A stretch of DNA of 64,000 bases from Psychromonas antarctica (GTDB lineage Bacteria; Pseudomonadota; Gammaproteobacteria; Enterobacterales; Psychromonadaceae), in NCBI RefSeq assembly GCF_022267535.1, contig NZ_JAHNZV010000001.1, positions 1 through 64,000 on the forward strand, read 5' to 3'. The notes under the pieces were generated by a model that was not told where the DNA came from, searched no databases, and saw nothing but the letters and a program-made list of their open reading frames with translations. The first letter of the stretch is position 1; each line of letters opens with the position of its first letter. The position numbers were made by a program, and so were the translations under genes. Shown here piece after piece: positions 1-8,702 of this stretch.

Positions 1-533
1 ATGTCTCTTGTTGTATTATCCTTTGTCTAGTTAACAAGTATTTTACCACAATGAGACATCAACCTCTTTAAAATCATCGAGTTATTTGGGTTTTATTGTT
101 TGTTTTGAATCCCGAAACTTGAGTTATGTACTTAACTCAGGTAAAAATGGGAAAAGATGAAAACACGTCAAAAAATTGCACCGCAGAGTAAAATGAGGGA
201 AAACAGAGAAAAACATAATTATCTTATATTTTAGTCTCTTAGTTTTTTCTCTGTGTAGCGCGTAGCGCCTCTGTTAATGAATGCGAACCGAAACGCAGTT
301 TCGCAGTCGCATGAAGTGTGCGTGGTAGTGGTTTTAATCTTTTTACAAAAAATAACCTGAGTCATCTACATAAGCATGTAATTTTACATGCGTTTTTATT
401 TTATTGTAAAAGTACTTATTCAACACCAGAAAATAGGCATAAAGGAAGAGAGTAATCGACTTCTTTGCAGATAAAAAACGATCGCAGCAAGAGATATGTG
501 CGATCGCCATGATATTACTCGGTGCTTGCTTCT
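1..533. other. Non-coding stretch with hairpin-forming repeats
   Basis: No convincing gene is visible. An inverted repeat pairs ACAGAGAAAAA near 203-213 with TTTTTTCTCTGT near 244-255 around an AT-rich loop. A palindromic word, GAAACGCAGTTTCGCAGT at 290-307, recurs on the other strand at 29782-29799 in the repeat region beside the alkaline phosphatase. The stretch lies downstream of the minus-strand lipoprotein gene and probably holds its 3' end plus dispersed intergenic repeat material. Confidence 0.5.
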
Positions 534-2432
534 TTACTTAGCGTAATATTTACTGTGCAGCTTTGATGCGTTAATACTTGTTTTGACATATTTGTTGCGT
601 GAACTTATCGCCAATGAGCCACCATCATCTGGCTCAAGAGACCAAGTATTAACCGTATTTACTGTCATGCTTCCACTTTCTTGCACTTCAATATCAAAAA
701 CATGCCACCAAATTTGCGCTACACCATCAGGTGGCGTAAATGAAGTTCGTTGTTCATTTATAATCAGCTCAACTCGTGTTTCTGCAGGCTGAATATCAGC
801 ATCGCCAGAAAAGTTGTGAACAAAGTATTGATACGTGCCCGGTAGGTTATATTTTGGAATAGTGATCACTTCGGGTCCATAACTATTAATATCATCAACA
901 TCAAGGTACATATTGACACCATTCACAATTTCACTGTCGTTGTAATATGCTATATGAAAACGTTCACCATTCGCACTGGGTCCGTAAAAGTGAGAATCTA
1001 AATCCGTAGGTGATAGCCCCCATTTTAATTCAATTTTAGACGTTGCTTTATCTAAAACTAAGCACTCATTCATTGTAAAATTGGTGGCGGCTGTAGTAAC
1101 GGTGATAGTTCGGCTCTGGTGGTTATTACTTGCTGAAATAAACATGCTGCTGTTTGTTTTTACGGGCACCGTAAAATAACCGCCAATATCAGAAAATGCA
1201 TTTGAGCGGCCGTTATAGTCATGCCCTTCTGTACTAATGCGAGCATCGACAATTCTTGTACCATCAATATCTTCAACACAGCCATTAATATTAACCGTTT
1301 CATAAACACGATCTGCATTCCAAGTGCTAAAGTGAGAAACCTTACCAAGGTAATAATCACCGCTTATATCACTGATAAGCGTAGCCTCTCCCTCTTCAAC
1401 CCAAACACCATTAATATCATCATAATAATATAGTGGAATAGTGTTCGGTGGATTTACCCCTGAAACAGGGATATGAATTTCAGCCGTTTTATCCGCTCCA
1501 AGTTGTAAAGTTTCACCCGTTTCATTGGTAAAGGTTGCTGCAATAGCACCAAAAGACTCAATGGGTACCGATTGAGTTGGATCTTCGGCACTTTGAGTGA
1601 TCATTTCACCCGGCATCAGATCGATATCTAATGTTGGGTCAATAATAAATAATTCTGAGGTTATATTGCCGCTGACGACTTCGCCATTGGCATCAACAAA
1701 ACTATTTTCAGGGAGGAAAATCAACGGGAATCCATTAACTTTAAGCACATTCTCCACGGCGGCATTAAATATCACTTCTGCTTGAATCGGAGGAAGGTAT
1801 AAATTAGCGGTATTATCAATTTCAGAGCCAATCAAACTGATTGATGCTTCTGCATAACCCGGTGCATCTGCAGAGATAACGGCATTACTGTAAGTTAATG
1901 TATCTAAATACTTTAATGAAAACTCACCATTTTCTTGAGACACTGTTTTATTAATTACCACGCCATTTATTGATAACTGTACCTCTCCATTGCTAATCGC
2001 TTGATTGGTGTAATAATTAATTAAGTTACCCGAAGCGGTCAGGTAAAATAATTCATGTAAAGAAAAAGTTACTTGGCTTGGCTGTGCATTATTTTCACCA
2101 CCATCTTTAACTTGTATTGTGACCAAATTATTCTTCGATGCAGTTGCCGAAGAAATAAATGAAAGCACACCGTTTTCATCTATAGATAAGCCTTCAGGGC
2201 CTTTAATCACTTCAAATGTAAAATCGCTTGGGAAAGAATTATCGGGATCAGAAACAACAAGTTGATAAGAAAAACTATCACCTGATTCGATCTGTTTTGT
2301 TGTAATTTGCGCTAAGACAGGGCCCTTATTGGAAGAAGATTCAGGGGGTATTGTAGAAGAGTCGGAGCCTCCCCAACAACCCGTTAATAACAACATGGAA
2401 GTAAGGGAAGCCGCTTTTGTTAAATTACGCAT
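534..2432 (-). CDS. Large surface lipoprotein with Ig-like and YfaP-like domains
   Basis: The 632-residue product begins with a lipoprotein signal peptide and a lipobox ending LLTGC (Cys 19), so it should be lipid-anchored, probably in the outer membrane. Residues about 35-125 look like a cadherin or putative-Ig fold (PEGLSIDENGVLSF pattern). The middle has carboxypeptidase-regulatory-like beta segments. Residues about 460-600, with LKWGLSPTDLDSHFYGP and a later QIWWHVFDIEV, resemble the YfaP/DUF2135 family, which has no well-defined function. It stands alone on its strand. A TATAAT-like -10 element lies on the minus strand at 2450-2455, and heptad and poly-G tracts lie just upstream of that. 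The lipoprotein call is secure; the biological role is unknown, with adhesion or carbohydrate binding only a guess. Confidence 0.85.
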   Translation of the reverse strand: MRNLTKAASLTSMLLLTGCWGGSDSSTIPPESSSNKGPVLAQITTKQIESGDSFSYQLVVSDPDNSFPSDFTFEVIKGPEGLSIDENGVLSFISSATASKNNLVTIQVKDGGENNAQPSQVTFSLHELFYLTASGNLINYYTNQAISNGEVQLSINGVVINKTVSQENGEFSLKYLDTLTYSNAVISADAPGYAEASISLIGSEIDNTANLYLPPIQAEVIFNAAVENVLKVNGFPLIFLPENSFVDANGEVVSGNITSELFIIDPTLDIDLMPGEMITQSAEDPTQSVPIESFGAIAATFTNETGETLQLGADKTAEIHIPVSGVNPPNTIPLYYYDDINGVWVEEGEATLISDISGDYYLGKVSHFSTWNADRVYETVNINGCVEDIDGTRIVDARISTEGHDYNGRSNAFSDIGGYFTVPVKTNSSMFISASNNHQSRTITVTTAATNFTMNECLVLDKATSKIELKWGLSPTDLDSHFYGPSANGERFHIAYYNDSEIVNGVNMYLDVDDINSYGPEVITIPKYNLPGTYQYFVHNFSGDADIQPAETRVELIINEQRTSFTPPDGVAQIWWHVFDIEVQESGSMTVNTVNTWSLEPDDGGSLAISSRNKYVKTSINASKLHSKYYAK

Positions 2433-2480
2433 GTAAAGTCCATTTTTTGATTATAATTTAATAATGGCGAGATAATAGCA

Positions 2481-2527
2481 ATAAAACATAAAACATAAAA
2501 CATAAAATTTGAACTTTAGGGGGGGGG
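2481..2527. repeat. Heptanucleotide tandem repeat plus G9 tract upstream of lipoprotein gene
   Basis: Three perfect copies and one imperfect copy of ATAAAAC occupy 2481-2508, followed by an uninterrupted run of nine G at 2519-2527. Both lie about 50-95 bp upstream of the start codon of the minus-strand lipoprotein gene, in and just beyond the expected -35 region. Such tracts change length by polymerase slippage. Confidence 0.8.
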
Positions 2528-2601
2528 ATATGTTGCATCGGTGATTCTTTATTTTGACCTTGCCATTTGTACTGTTTATTAATCACCAATAGGGGCCGAC
2601 A

Positions 2602-2803
2602 ATGGATCCTGTAAAGCTTTCCTCTGCCGATTACAGCACTAAAACTGAAGCGTTAAATGCGGGGTATGGGATTGCAGAAGGATTTAATTGATGTTGATCA
2701 AACTGGAATAAAAGCTGAAAAATTTGCGCTATCTCGTGATGATATTCAATACCGCGCAGTGGTGAATGTGACTTACCATTTTGACACAAACAACAGTAAC
2801 TAA
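2602..2803 (+). pseudogene. Frameshifted remnant of a short secreted-type protein
   Basis: An ATG at 2602, preceded by AGGGG, opens a 29-codon frame ending in TGA at 2689. The +1 frame continues the same-looking protein from about 2672 to a TAA at 2801, ending VVNVTYHFDTNNSN. Read with one frameshift, the piece gives about 65 residues and lacks a signal peptide, so the 5' part is missing as well. The Ala-rich helix followed by a VNVxYxF end recalls small periplasmic DUF3316-like proteins of vibrios, but that is from memory and weak. Confidence 0.45.
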
Positions 2804-2879
2804 ATAAAGTTTCTAATAATAGAAATACTGAGAATATAAATCTCAGTATTTTATCTTTATCTTCTTATCTTTGATGGCC

Positions 2880-4688
2880 TCAAGATTGTATATTACTGAT
2901 CCATACCGTTTGGTAAGGAAGCAGTGTTAACATTTCTTGTAAAGGATCAACGGTTATACCCGAAATCAATTCAAACCAACTATCTGTCAATACTAAGTTT
3001 AGCCCATTAAGTGATAGATCAACGTCTTCGTTGGTAATATTGCTGATACAAAATATACTTTGTTTTCTAGCCATGCTTTGGCGCCAAAAACCAAAAAGTT
3101 GTAAACCTAAATGAAGCGTAAACTGAGTTGCATTGGGATGAAAAGCGGGTTGCCTGATGCGAATACTCAGAAGCTTTTTAAGTGATGATAAGACGATATG
3201 GTGATGGTTATTTTGATCGCCAAGATTTTCCTGCAATAAATCATAATCCCAACGGTGGCGGTTGATCGCTCTGTTTTGTTGGCTATTTTCATATTTTTCA
3301 TAATCATTGCGCGTACCTAACAGGCTATGAATATAAATACCGGGAATGCCTTCAAGGGCAAACATAATTGCATGAGCACAAATAAATCGTTGCAATCCGA
3401 GATTATCTTTACCTGCGGTCGTACCTTGTAGGGCGTCATATAAGGCGATATTAATTTCATAGGCTTTTTGTTTGTTAGACTCGCCGCTACGCCATGATAT
3501 TTTAGCGCCAAACGCTTGCATCGTCTCAACCAAAGTGGTTAGTTCTTGATCATCGAGTAAGCCTTCAGCTGGTCTTAAACCAATGCCGTCATGGGAGGCA
3601 ATGAAATTAAAATAACAGGTGCCATTCTGAGCAGGGGGCATGCTCATTAACCAACGTTTTAGGTATAAGCAGTTACCCGTAACTAAGGTGTTGATCAATA
3701 AAGGCGGCAACGAGAAATTATAAATAGAATGCGCTTCATTAGCATTACCAAAATAGGTCAAATTTTGGGTGTTAGGGACATTGGTTTCGGTAATAATAAT
3801 GGCATCAGATTGGGCATGTTCAATCAGGGTTCTCAATAAGCGAACCACCTCGTGGGTTTGTGGCAGGTTAATGCAGCTGCTACCAATGGTTTTCCATAAA
3901 AACGCAACAGCATCAAAGCGAAATATACTTACTCCCATATCAAGGTATAAGCGAATAATAGACACAAAACTTTTCAGTACGTCAGGATTTCTAAAATCAA
4001 AATCAACTTGATCATGGCTAAAAGTACACCACACATATTGCGTGCCTTTGCCTGTTGGTGTTTCTTTTAACAAAGCAGAGGTTCTTGGACGCACTACATC
4101 AGTCGTATCATCATCAGGTGAAGCCGTGTAGAAAAAGTCATGGCCAATTCCTTCTCCTTTAATAAAATTCTGAAACCACGCACTGCGACTTGAACAGTGG
4201 TTGATGACAAGATCCGACATTAAGCGTCGATGCTTGGCAATTTCGTTAATCTCCGGCCAACCACCAACAGATTCATTGACACTGGAATAATCGATAACCG
4301 AGAAGCCATCATCGGAGCTATAGGGAAAAAATGGCAGTATATGCACGCTATTAATGCTTTCACCAATATAGGTATCGATAAAATTTTGCAAAGTCACTAA
4401 GGGTTTCTGCTGTTGCTGCATGACGCTGTCAGCATAGGTGATCATGATAACGTCTTTCTCAGACCAATGGTTTTCATAAGGGGTGGGTTTGTAAAGCGTT
4501 TCATTAAGACGCATCAGTTTAATTAACTCATTGCCAAGCGCTGTGCTATCAATGCTTGAATCAACATCTTTATAAATGAAATCAATCTGCTGGGTCAATT
4601 TTGCTTGCAATGCTTGCAACTCAATCTGCTGAGTCAATTTAGCTTGTAATGCTTGTAACTCTTCACTTGTTTTATTTAAATCGACCAT
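2880..4688 (-). CDS. GH13_18 sugar phosphorylase, probably glucosylglycerate phosphorylase
   Basis: This 602-residue protein belongs to the sucrose-phosphorylase-like GH13_18 group. Visible features are the early [19 protein letters not shown] block, the nucleophile Asp 259 in [11 protein letters not shown], the acid/base Glu 301 in ITETNVP, and ASHD around 363-366 for the third carboxylate. GH13_18 enzymes cleave a glucosyl linkage with phosphate to give glucose 1-phosphate. As last gene of a run with GpgS-type synthase, phosphatase and glycerate kinase, the likeliest substrate is glucosylglycerate, as shown for E. coli YcjM and a Meiothermus enzyme. Sucrose phosphorylase is the alternative. 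The N-terminus carries an unusual exact 13-residue tandem duplication. A long hairpin separates it from the synthase gene. Family is certain; substrate is inferred from neighbours. Confidence 0.85.
   Translation of the reverse strand: MVDLNKTSEELQALQAKLTQQIELQALQAKLTQQIDFIYKDVDSSIDSTALGNELIKLMRLNETLYKPTPYENHWSEKDVIMITYADSVMQQQQKPLVTLQNFIDTYIGESINSVHILPFFPYSSDDGFSVIDYSSVNESVGGWPEINEIAKHRRLMSDLVINHCSSRSAWFQNFIKGEGIGHDFFYTASPDDDTTDVVRPRTSALLKETPTGKGTQYVWCTFSHDQVDFDFRNPDVLKSFVSIIRLYLDMGVSIFRFDAVAFLWKTIGSSCINLPQTHEVVRLLRTLIEHAQSDAIIITETNVPNTQNLTYFGNANEAHSIYNFSLPPLLINTLVTGNCLYLKRWLMSMPPAQNGTCYFNFIASHDGIGLRPAEGLLDDQELTTLVETMQAFGAKISWRSGESNKQKAYEINIALYDALQGTTAGKDNLGLQRFICAHAIMFALEGIPGIYIHSLLGTRNDYEKYENSQQNRAINRHRWDYDLLQENLGDQNNHHHIVLSSLKKLLSIRIRQPAFHPNATQFTLHLGLQLFGFWRQSMARKQSIFCISNITNEDVDLSLNGLNLVLTDSWFELISGITVDPLQEMLTLLPYQTVWISNIQS
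4582..4659 (-). repeat. In-frame 39-bp tandem duplication in the phosphorylase gene
   Basis: Two adjacent 39-bp units, 4582-4620 and 4621-4659, encode the same 13 residues ([14 protein letters not shown]) but differ at a few mostly synonymous sites. The duplication lengthens an N-terminal helix ahead of the catalytic barrel, giving a Leu/Gln-rich segment at residues about 11-36 that could form a coiled coil. Confidence 0.85.
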
Positions 4689-4711
4689 AATTATCCCTTA
4701 ACTATTTTTAT

Positions 4712-4762
4712 AACCTAACTATCCCATCGTGTGAACAATATTTATATTGGGATGGCTAGGTT
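4712..4762 (-). other. Intercistronic hairpin between synthase and phosphorylase genes
   Basis: On the minus strand AACCTA-gc-ATCCCA (complement of 4753-4748 and flanks) pairs with TGGGAT-ag-TTAGGTT about 20 nt later, giving a two-part stem of about 12 bp. No clear U-run follows, so a processing or mRNA-stability element, or a weak attenuator, fits better than a classical terminator. It lies about 25 nt before the phosphorylase start. Confidence 0.5.
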
Positions 4763-4780
4763 GTTAAATAAGTTTGTCCG

Positions 4781-6004
4781 TTATTCACTAAACTCTTGGT
4801 AATCTAGCTCGACTGCTTCTTTAAGTTGTTCGAGTACATCTGGCATCGCACTGATAACCCGATTCCATGATGGAATAAAGGGTGTATCCATTGGTTTATC
4901 TAAAAATATTTGACCGGCCGTCATGATATTTTCAGCAAACATCTCAACTGCTTTTTCTTCATTATGAATGTCTAGTTGCAAACCGTTCATCATGGCATCA
5001 CAGCGATACATTTCTATATAATCAAGGGCGATACGATAATAAGTAGCCTTGAGAGTACGGATGGTTTCGCTGGTAAAGGTTTCGCCCTGAGTGGCCAATT
5101 TACGAATAAATGCTTTGGTAATATCAACCGACATTTTAGATAAACCTGCTTCCACATTTTCTAGAGACAAATCTTGATGTTTATGATCGTAAGCATCAGC
5201 AATATCTACCTGACATGTTCGATTACTTGCATAGTTACGATGCATCTCCGAAAGAACGCCAATTTCTAGCCCCCAATCACTTGGAATGCGTAAATCAGTT
5301 AGCACATCTTTTCTAAAGGAAAACTCGCCTGCTAGTGGGTAGAGAAAGCTATCGATAAATTCTAAATATTCATTATGACCGATGGTTTTCTTTAATGCCT
5401 TAACCAGTGGCGTAACCAATAGGCGAGATACTCGGCCATTTATTTTTCCACCTGCGATACGTGCGTAGTATCCTTTACAAAATTCGTAGTTGAAATGCGG
5501 GTTGGCTACTGGATAAATCAGTCGAGCTAATAATGAACGATCGTAGGTGACAATGTCGCAATCGTGCAATGCGACGGATTCAGTTTTACCTGATGCCAAT
5601 GTATAACCCATGCAATACCAAACATTTCGTCCTTTACCGAGTTCTTTAGGCGCGACGCCGAGTTTTTGCAGTTTGGCATCTAAAGCTTGTAATCTTGGGC
5701 CTTCATTCCATAAGACGCGATGATTTTGTGGCAGTTTTTTGAAAAATTTCAAGGCATGACGAAATTGTGCTTCAGTCGCTCGATCTAACCCAATAACAAT
5801 TTCTGTTAGGTAGGGGACTTCACATAAATGATCGACAATAGCAGGCAATGCCTCACCCTCTAATTCTGAAAATAACGAGGGTAAAATCAGTCCCATTGGT
5901 CGTGCTTTAGAAAATTGTTGTAACTCTTGTTCAAGATCTTTATTACTACGTTGCGACAAGTTATGCATTGTTGTAACAATACCGTTCTGATAAAAGTCAG
6001 CCAT
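4781..6004 (-). CDS. gpgS: Glucosyl-3-phosphoglycerate synthase (GT81 family)
   Basis: The 407-residue protein is a GT-A fold glycosyltransferase of the GpgS/MpgS-like GT81 family. It has the family start block (LSQRSNKDLEQELQQF, residues about 15-31), an ILPSLFSELEGEALP segment, EIVIGLDRAT near 68-76, and the metal-binding Asp-Cys-Asp at 148-150 inside ALHDCDIVTYD. These enzymes transfer glucose from an NDP-glucose to D-3-phosphoglycerate, making glucosyl-3-phosphoglycerate, the precursor of the compatible solute glucosylglycerate. The phosphatase gene lies 13 bp upstream in the same direction. Length and motifs match the family; the mannosyl version is less likely because the downstream phosphorylase group acts on glucosides. 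Confidence 0.9.
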   Translation of the reverse strand: MADFYQNGIVTTMHNLSQRSNKDLEQELQQFSKARPMGLILPSLFSELEGEALPAIVDHLCEVPYLTEIVIGLDRATEAQFRHALKFFKKLPQNHRVLWNEGPRLQALDAKLQKLGVAPKELGKGRNVWYCMGYTLASGKTESVALHDCDIVTYDRSLLARLIYPVANPHFNYEFCKGYYARIAGGKINGRVSRLLVTPLVKALKKTIGHNEYLEFIDSFLYPLAGEFSFRKDVLTDLRIPSDWGLEIGVLSEMHRNYASNRTCQVDIADAYDHKHQDLSLENVEAGLSKMSVDITKAFIRKLATQGETFTSETIRTLKATYYRIALDYIEMYRCDAMMNGLQLDIHNEEKAVEMFAENIMTAGQIFLDKPMDTPFIPSWNRVISAMPDVLEQLKEAVELDYQEFSE

Positions 6005-6017
6005 AAGAAAGTATCCT

Positions 6018-6854
6018 TTATAGTTTATTAATTAAGGGTGATAATAAAATTTTATGTAGTGATTCTGCCCAGCCTGCCGGGCCATCCTGGCGACTCTGGT
6101 ATACTTGATGTTCCCTTTTTAAACGAGGGAAATCATGCACTGGAGAATGGATCTGGATAGCAATAGTAGCTTCTTCAAGCATCGCATTGTCATTTTTGCT
6201 ATCACCAAGTGCGATTGTTATGATCTCTTTTTGCGGGTGTTCTTTTTGATATTGCTCGCTTAACCAGCGCTGAGCTTGACCTTTGTCGCAGTTTCCACTG
6301 ACATGTAAGAACCGACCACCTTGGAGAATATTCGCGCCTAATGCGCGCATTTTTTGAGTAAATTCTACTTGCGATTGTGCGGAACCTAGCCAGTTAAGTG
6401 GTTCACTGTATTGACGCATTTTTGCCATTGCTGCTTTATCAATACTTAGCCCGGTAAGCGCCGATAATTGTGTGTCACTTAATTGTGAAAATCCTTGAAA
6501 ATCATTCTGAAAATGTTGAGCATGCTGCTTTAATAATGATAACCAATGCTCTTTTGGTTGAGTGAATGATTTAACCCAAAAACCATTTTCTAAGTGCGTG
6601 TCTTGAGGCGGTACTTTAAAATAATTTACTGGGATATAAACAGCGGCGCCATTTTCAATAATAAAGGGGGAATTCAAATTTAATTGTTTTCGAATTAATA
6701 ATATCTCTTGCTGAGTTTTACTACTATTTGGAATAATCGGGATATTATTAAATTTAAGTGTGGTGATCGTTTCGTCTGCCGCATCGGTTTGATAAGTATA
6801 ATGGTCAAGTAACGTGCCATCTAAATCGGTAAAGACGATTGCTTTTTTTTGCAT
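6018..6854 (-). CDS. Glucosyl/mannosyl-3-phosphoglycerate phosphatase (HAD family)
   Basis: This 278-residue HAD-superfamily phosphatase belongs to the MpgP/YedP subgroup. The catalytic motif FTDLDGTLLD places Asp 10 as nucleophile and Asp 12 as acid/base, a Ser-Ser-Lys-Thr segment lies near 44-47, and GDSKND at 217-222 is the metal-binding motif. It should remove the phosphate from glucosyl-3-phosphoglycerate made by the neighbouring synthase, releasing glucosylglycerate in the cytoplasm. It starts 2 bp after the stop of the glycerate kinase gene, so the two are almost certainly co-transcribed. The exact sugar (glucosyl or mannosyl) is not readable from sequence alone. Confidence 0.88.
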   Translation of the reverse strand: MQKKAIVFTDLDGTLLDHYTYQTDAADETITTLKFNNIPIIPNSSKTQQEILLIRKQLNLNSPFIIENGAAVYIPVNYFKVPPQDTHLENGFWVKSFTQPKEHWLSLLKQHAQHFQNDFQGFSQLSDTQLSALTGLSIDKAAMAKMRQYSEPLNWLGSAQSQVEFTQKMRALGANILQGGRFLHVSGNCDKGQAQRWLSEQYQKEHPQKEIITIALGDSKNDNAMLEEATIAIQIHSPVHDFPRLKREHQVYQSRQDGPAGWAESLHKILLSPLINKL

Positions 6855-6856
6855 CT

Positions 6857-7741
6857 TTAGTCCTTTTTTTTAGTTACGGTTCGTTCTATCTGGCGATCTT
6901 TATTTAGGTAATAAACGAGATCGCAACCTTCGCCCATTGTTGCTAAACAATGCTCTGTTAAGCGTTGGTAATATTGAATAAATTGTAATACTTGTTGATC
7001 AGACATTAGGCTATCGCGATCCTTAATGTCTGTTTTTAGGGTTAGTTTATGCTCTTGTTCAAGACGCCATTGATAAACGCAAGTAAATGAAGGGGCTTGC
7101 AGTAATACCCAGAAGTCCATCTCGTCATAGAGCGGGAGATAATCAGTCGATAATGTCTGGTTAACAAAGCTACGCCATAAACCTTGCGTATCAAACTCTT
7201 GCTCTAGGTCATTTACTGGTTTAATTAACGCTTGTTCATCCTGTGGCGTGACTCCCCAGCACCATCCTTCAAAGAGAACGATATCTACAGGCAAATTAAC
7301 TTTTGGCCATTGCTCAATGGGGAACGGGTTATCTGTTACTTTATTAAAACGGGGAAGTGCAACTGTGCCACGGTCTTCTGCTAACTGAGTGAATATTTGT
7401 TGGATATGTTGGGTATCGTGAGTGCCAGGCACTCCACGGGTTGCTAGAAGAGGATGGATAGTATTTGCTAATTCTGAGCGAATTTTCTGTGAGAAATAAA
7501 AATCATCAAGAGACAGCACAATGATATTCAAATCAGTGTAATGGCTAATATAATCACAAATAAAGTCAGATAAAGTTGACTTTCCAGAGCCCTGACAGCC
7601 ATTTATAGCAACAAAAAACGGGCTTTTTAGCTGTTGGCTCTGCTGCTCGATAATGGTTTCAGCAAGAGGAACAAAGTGTGTTTTCGCTACCGTGATGAAA
7701 TCGTGAGCGAGTTGATGCCTGTTAATAAATGATGCGAACAT
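6857..7741 (-). CDS. D-glycerate 3-kinase-like P-loop kinase
   Basis: The 294-residue product is a P-loop kinase of the plant glycerate 3-kinase/yeast Tda10 type. The Walker A loop GCQGSGKST is at residues 48-56, LSLDDFYFS follows near 84, RGVPGTHD near 105, and FEGWCWG near 162, all hallmarks of this group. Expected reaction: ATP plus D-glycerate to 3-phosphoglycerate. It is the first gene of the minus-strand operon. In this setting it would both recycle the glycerate released by the phosphorylase and supply 3-phosphoglycerate, the acceptor used by the synthase. An alternative is an uncharacterised uridine-kinase-like protein, but the operon context favours glycerate kinase. Confidence 0.85.
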   Translation of the reverse strand: MFASFINRHQLAHDFITVAKTHFVPLAETIIEQQSQQLKSPFFVAINGCQGSGKSTLSDFICDYISHYTDLNIIVLSLDDFYFSQKIRSELANTIHPLLATRGVPGTHDTQHIQQIFTQLAEDRGTVALPRFNKVTDNPFPIEQWPKVNLPVDIVLFEGWCWGVTPQDEQALIKPVNDLEQEFDTQGLWRSFVNQTLSTDYLPLYDEMDFWVLLQAPSFTCVYQWRLEQEHKLTLKTDIKDRDSLMSDQQVLQFIQYYQRLTEHCLATMGEGCDLVYYLNKDRQIERTVTKKKD

Positions 7742-8274
7742 TAAATACTCTCCTCGACAACGTATTTATTTATATAAAGCAATAATCAGACCAATCTAAA
7801 AACAACCTGCCAGTAGCCACTGTGTGATTTTAATGTGTTGTTATTAAAAGGTTAAAACTCCATTTTCATGGATAACTAGTCAGAGTTTAATCATAATTAA
7901 TTTAGATAATCGTAAGCTGTGGATCAATTTGGTGCAATATAAAACCTATTACGACGAGCAACATGACGGATAGGAAATGCACTACCCGTAATCCCCAAGC
8001 AAACGTTATATTTTTATTTTATCTTTTTTTACCTTATGTTTTATCTTTTTTCTTGTGTATATTGGCATCGTGCAATATGCTAAATTACTCTGCTTGGGTT
8101 ATCTTTTTGAAAGCGGACGGGCTATTGAGCGAGTATTAGTGATAATAAGTTTTTAGTTGTCATTAAGATGTTGCTCAGATAATAGATTTAAATACCCGGT
8201 TTTAAAATGAGGGAACACTTGAAAACTAACATAAGCATCGATTGTATTTTTTAATAACTCAGAAGGAACATGTG
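7742..8274. other. Divergent promoter region, no gene
   Basis: No open frame is convincing. The region separates the start of the minus-strand glucosylglycerate operon from the plus-strand small lipoprotein gene, so promoters for both must lie here. Near the lipoprotein side, TTGAAA at 8219-8224 and TGTATT at 8243-8248 with 18-bp spacing could be a sigma-70 promoter. A near-direct repeat of TTTTATCTTTTTT occurs around 8018-8052. Confidence 0.4.
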
Positions 8275-8583
8275 ATGAATTTGATTAAATTGGTAGGCGT
8301 TTCAGCCATTATTTTGGGACTGGCTGCTTGTGGGCAGGCTGATAAAAAGACTGACGTTGAAAAAATGGAAAGTGCGATATCTGATACAATGAGTTCTACT
8401 AAAGAAGCTGCCACTAAGGCTGCGGATGAGGTTGGCGACGGCGTGGGAGAATTGGTCGAAGACGCCAAAGATGCAGGTGCAGAGATGGCAGATGATGCCG
8501 CTGAGCTGGGTCAGAATATCAAGAAAAAGACTGAAGAAACAATGAAGGATGCCGAGTCTGCCATTGAAGATCTTAAAGAATAA
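8275..8583 (+). CDS. Small Ala/Asp/Glu/Lys-rich lipoprotein
   Basis: The start at 8275 is chosen because AGAAGGAA precedes it and the protein then begins with a proper lipoprotein signal, MNLIKLVGVSAIILGLAAC. An upstream in-frame start would bury the signal. The mature part (about 80 residues) is a charged amphipathic helix with repeated AxxA-D/E patterns, low in aromatic residues, similar in style to small stress-related or cell-envelope helix proteins. It is monocistronic, with a perfect hairpin just downstream. No known family is recognised and the function is unknown. Confidence 0.8.
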   Translation: MNLIKLVGVSAIILGLAACGQADKKTDVEKMESAISDTMSSTKEAATKAADEVGDGVGELVEDAKDAGAEMADDAAELGQNIKKKTEETMKDAESAIEDLKE

Positions 8584-8600
8584 ATTCTCTTTGTCGTTTA

Positions 8601-8632
8601 TTTGAGCAAAGGGCCTTGTTCCTTTGCTCAAA
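8601..8632 (+). terminator. Strong hairpin after the small lipoprotein gene
   Basis: A perfect 12-bp inverted repeat, TTTGAGCAAAGG and CCTTTGCTCAAA, surrounds an 8-nt loop. There is no long U-run, so it may end transcription inefficiently or act from both sides, since a minus-strand gene ends 70 bp further on. Confidence 0.65.
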
Positions 8633-8702
8633 TAGCAAATCTTGCGTGTATGACTTGAGTGGTAAACCTTTAGAGTCCCATCTTGTGAACTTTTTCAGTT
8701 AA

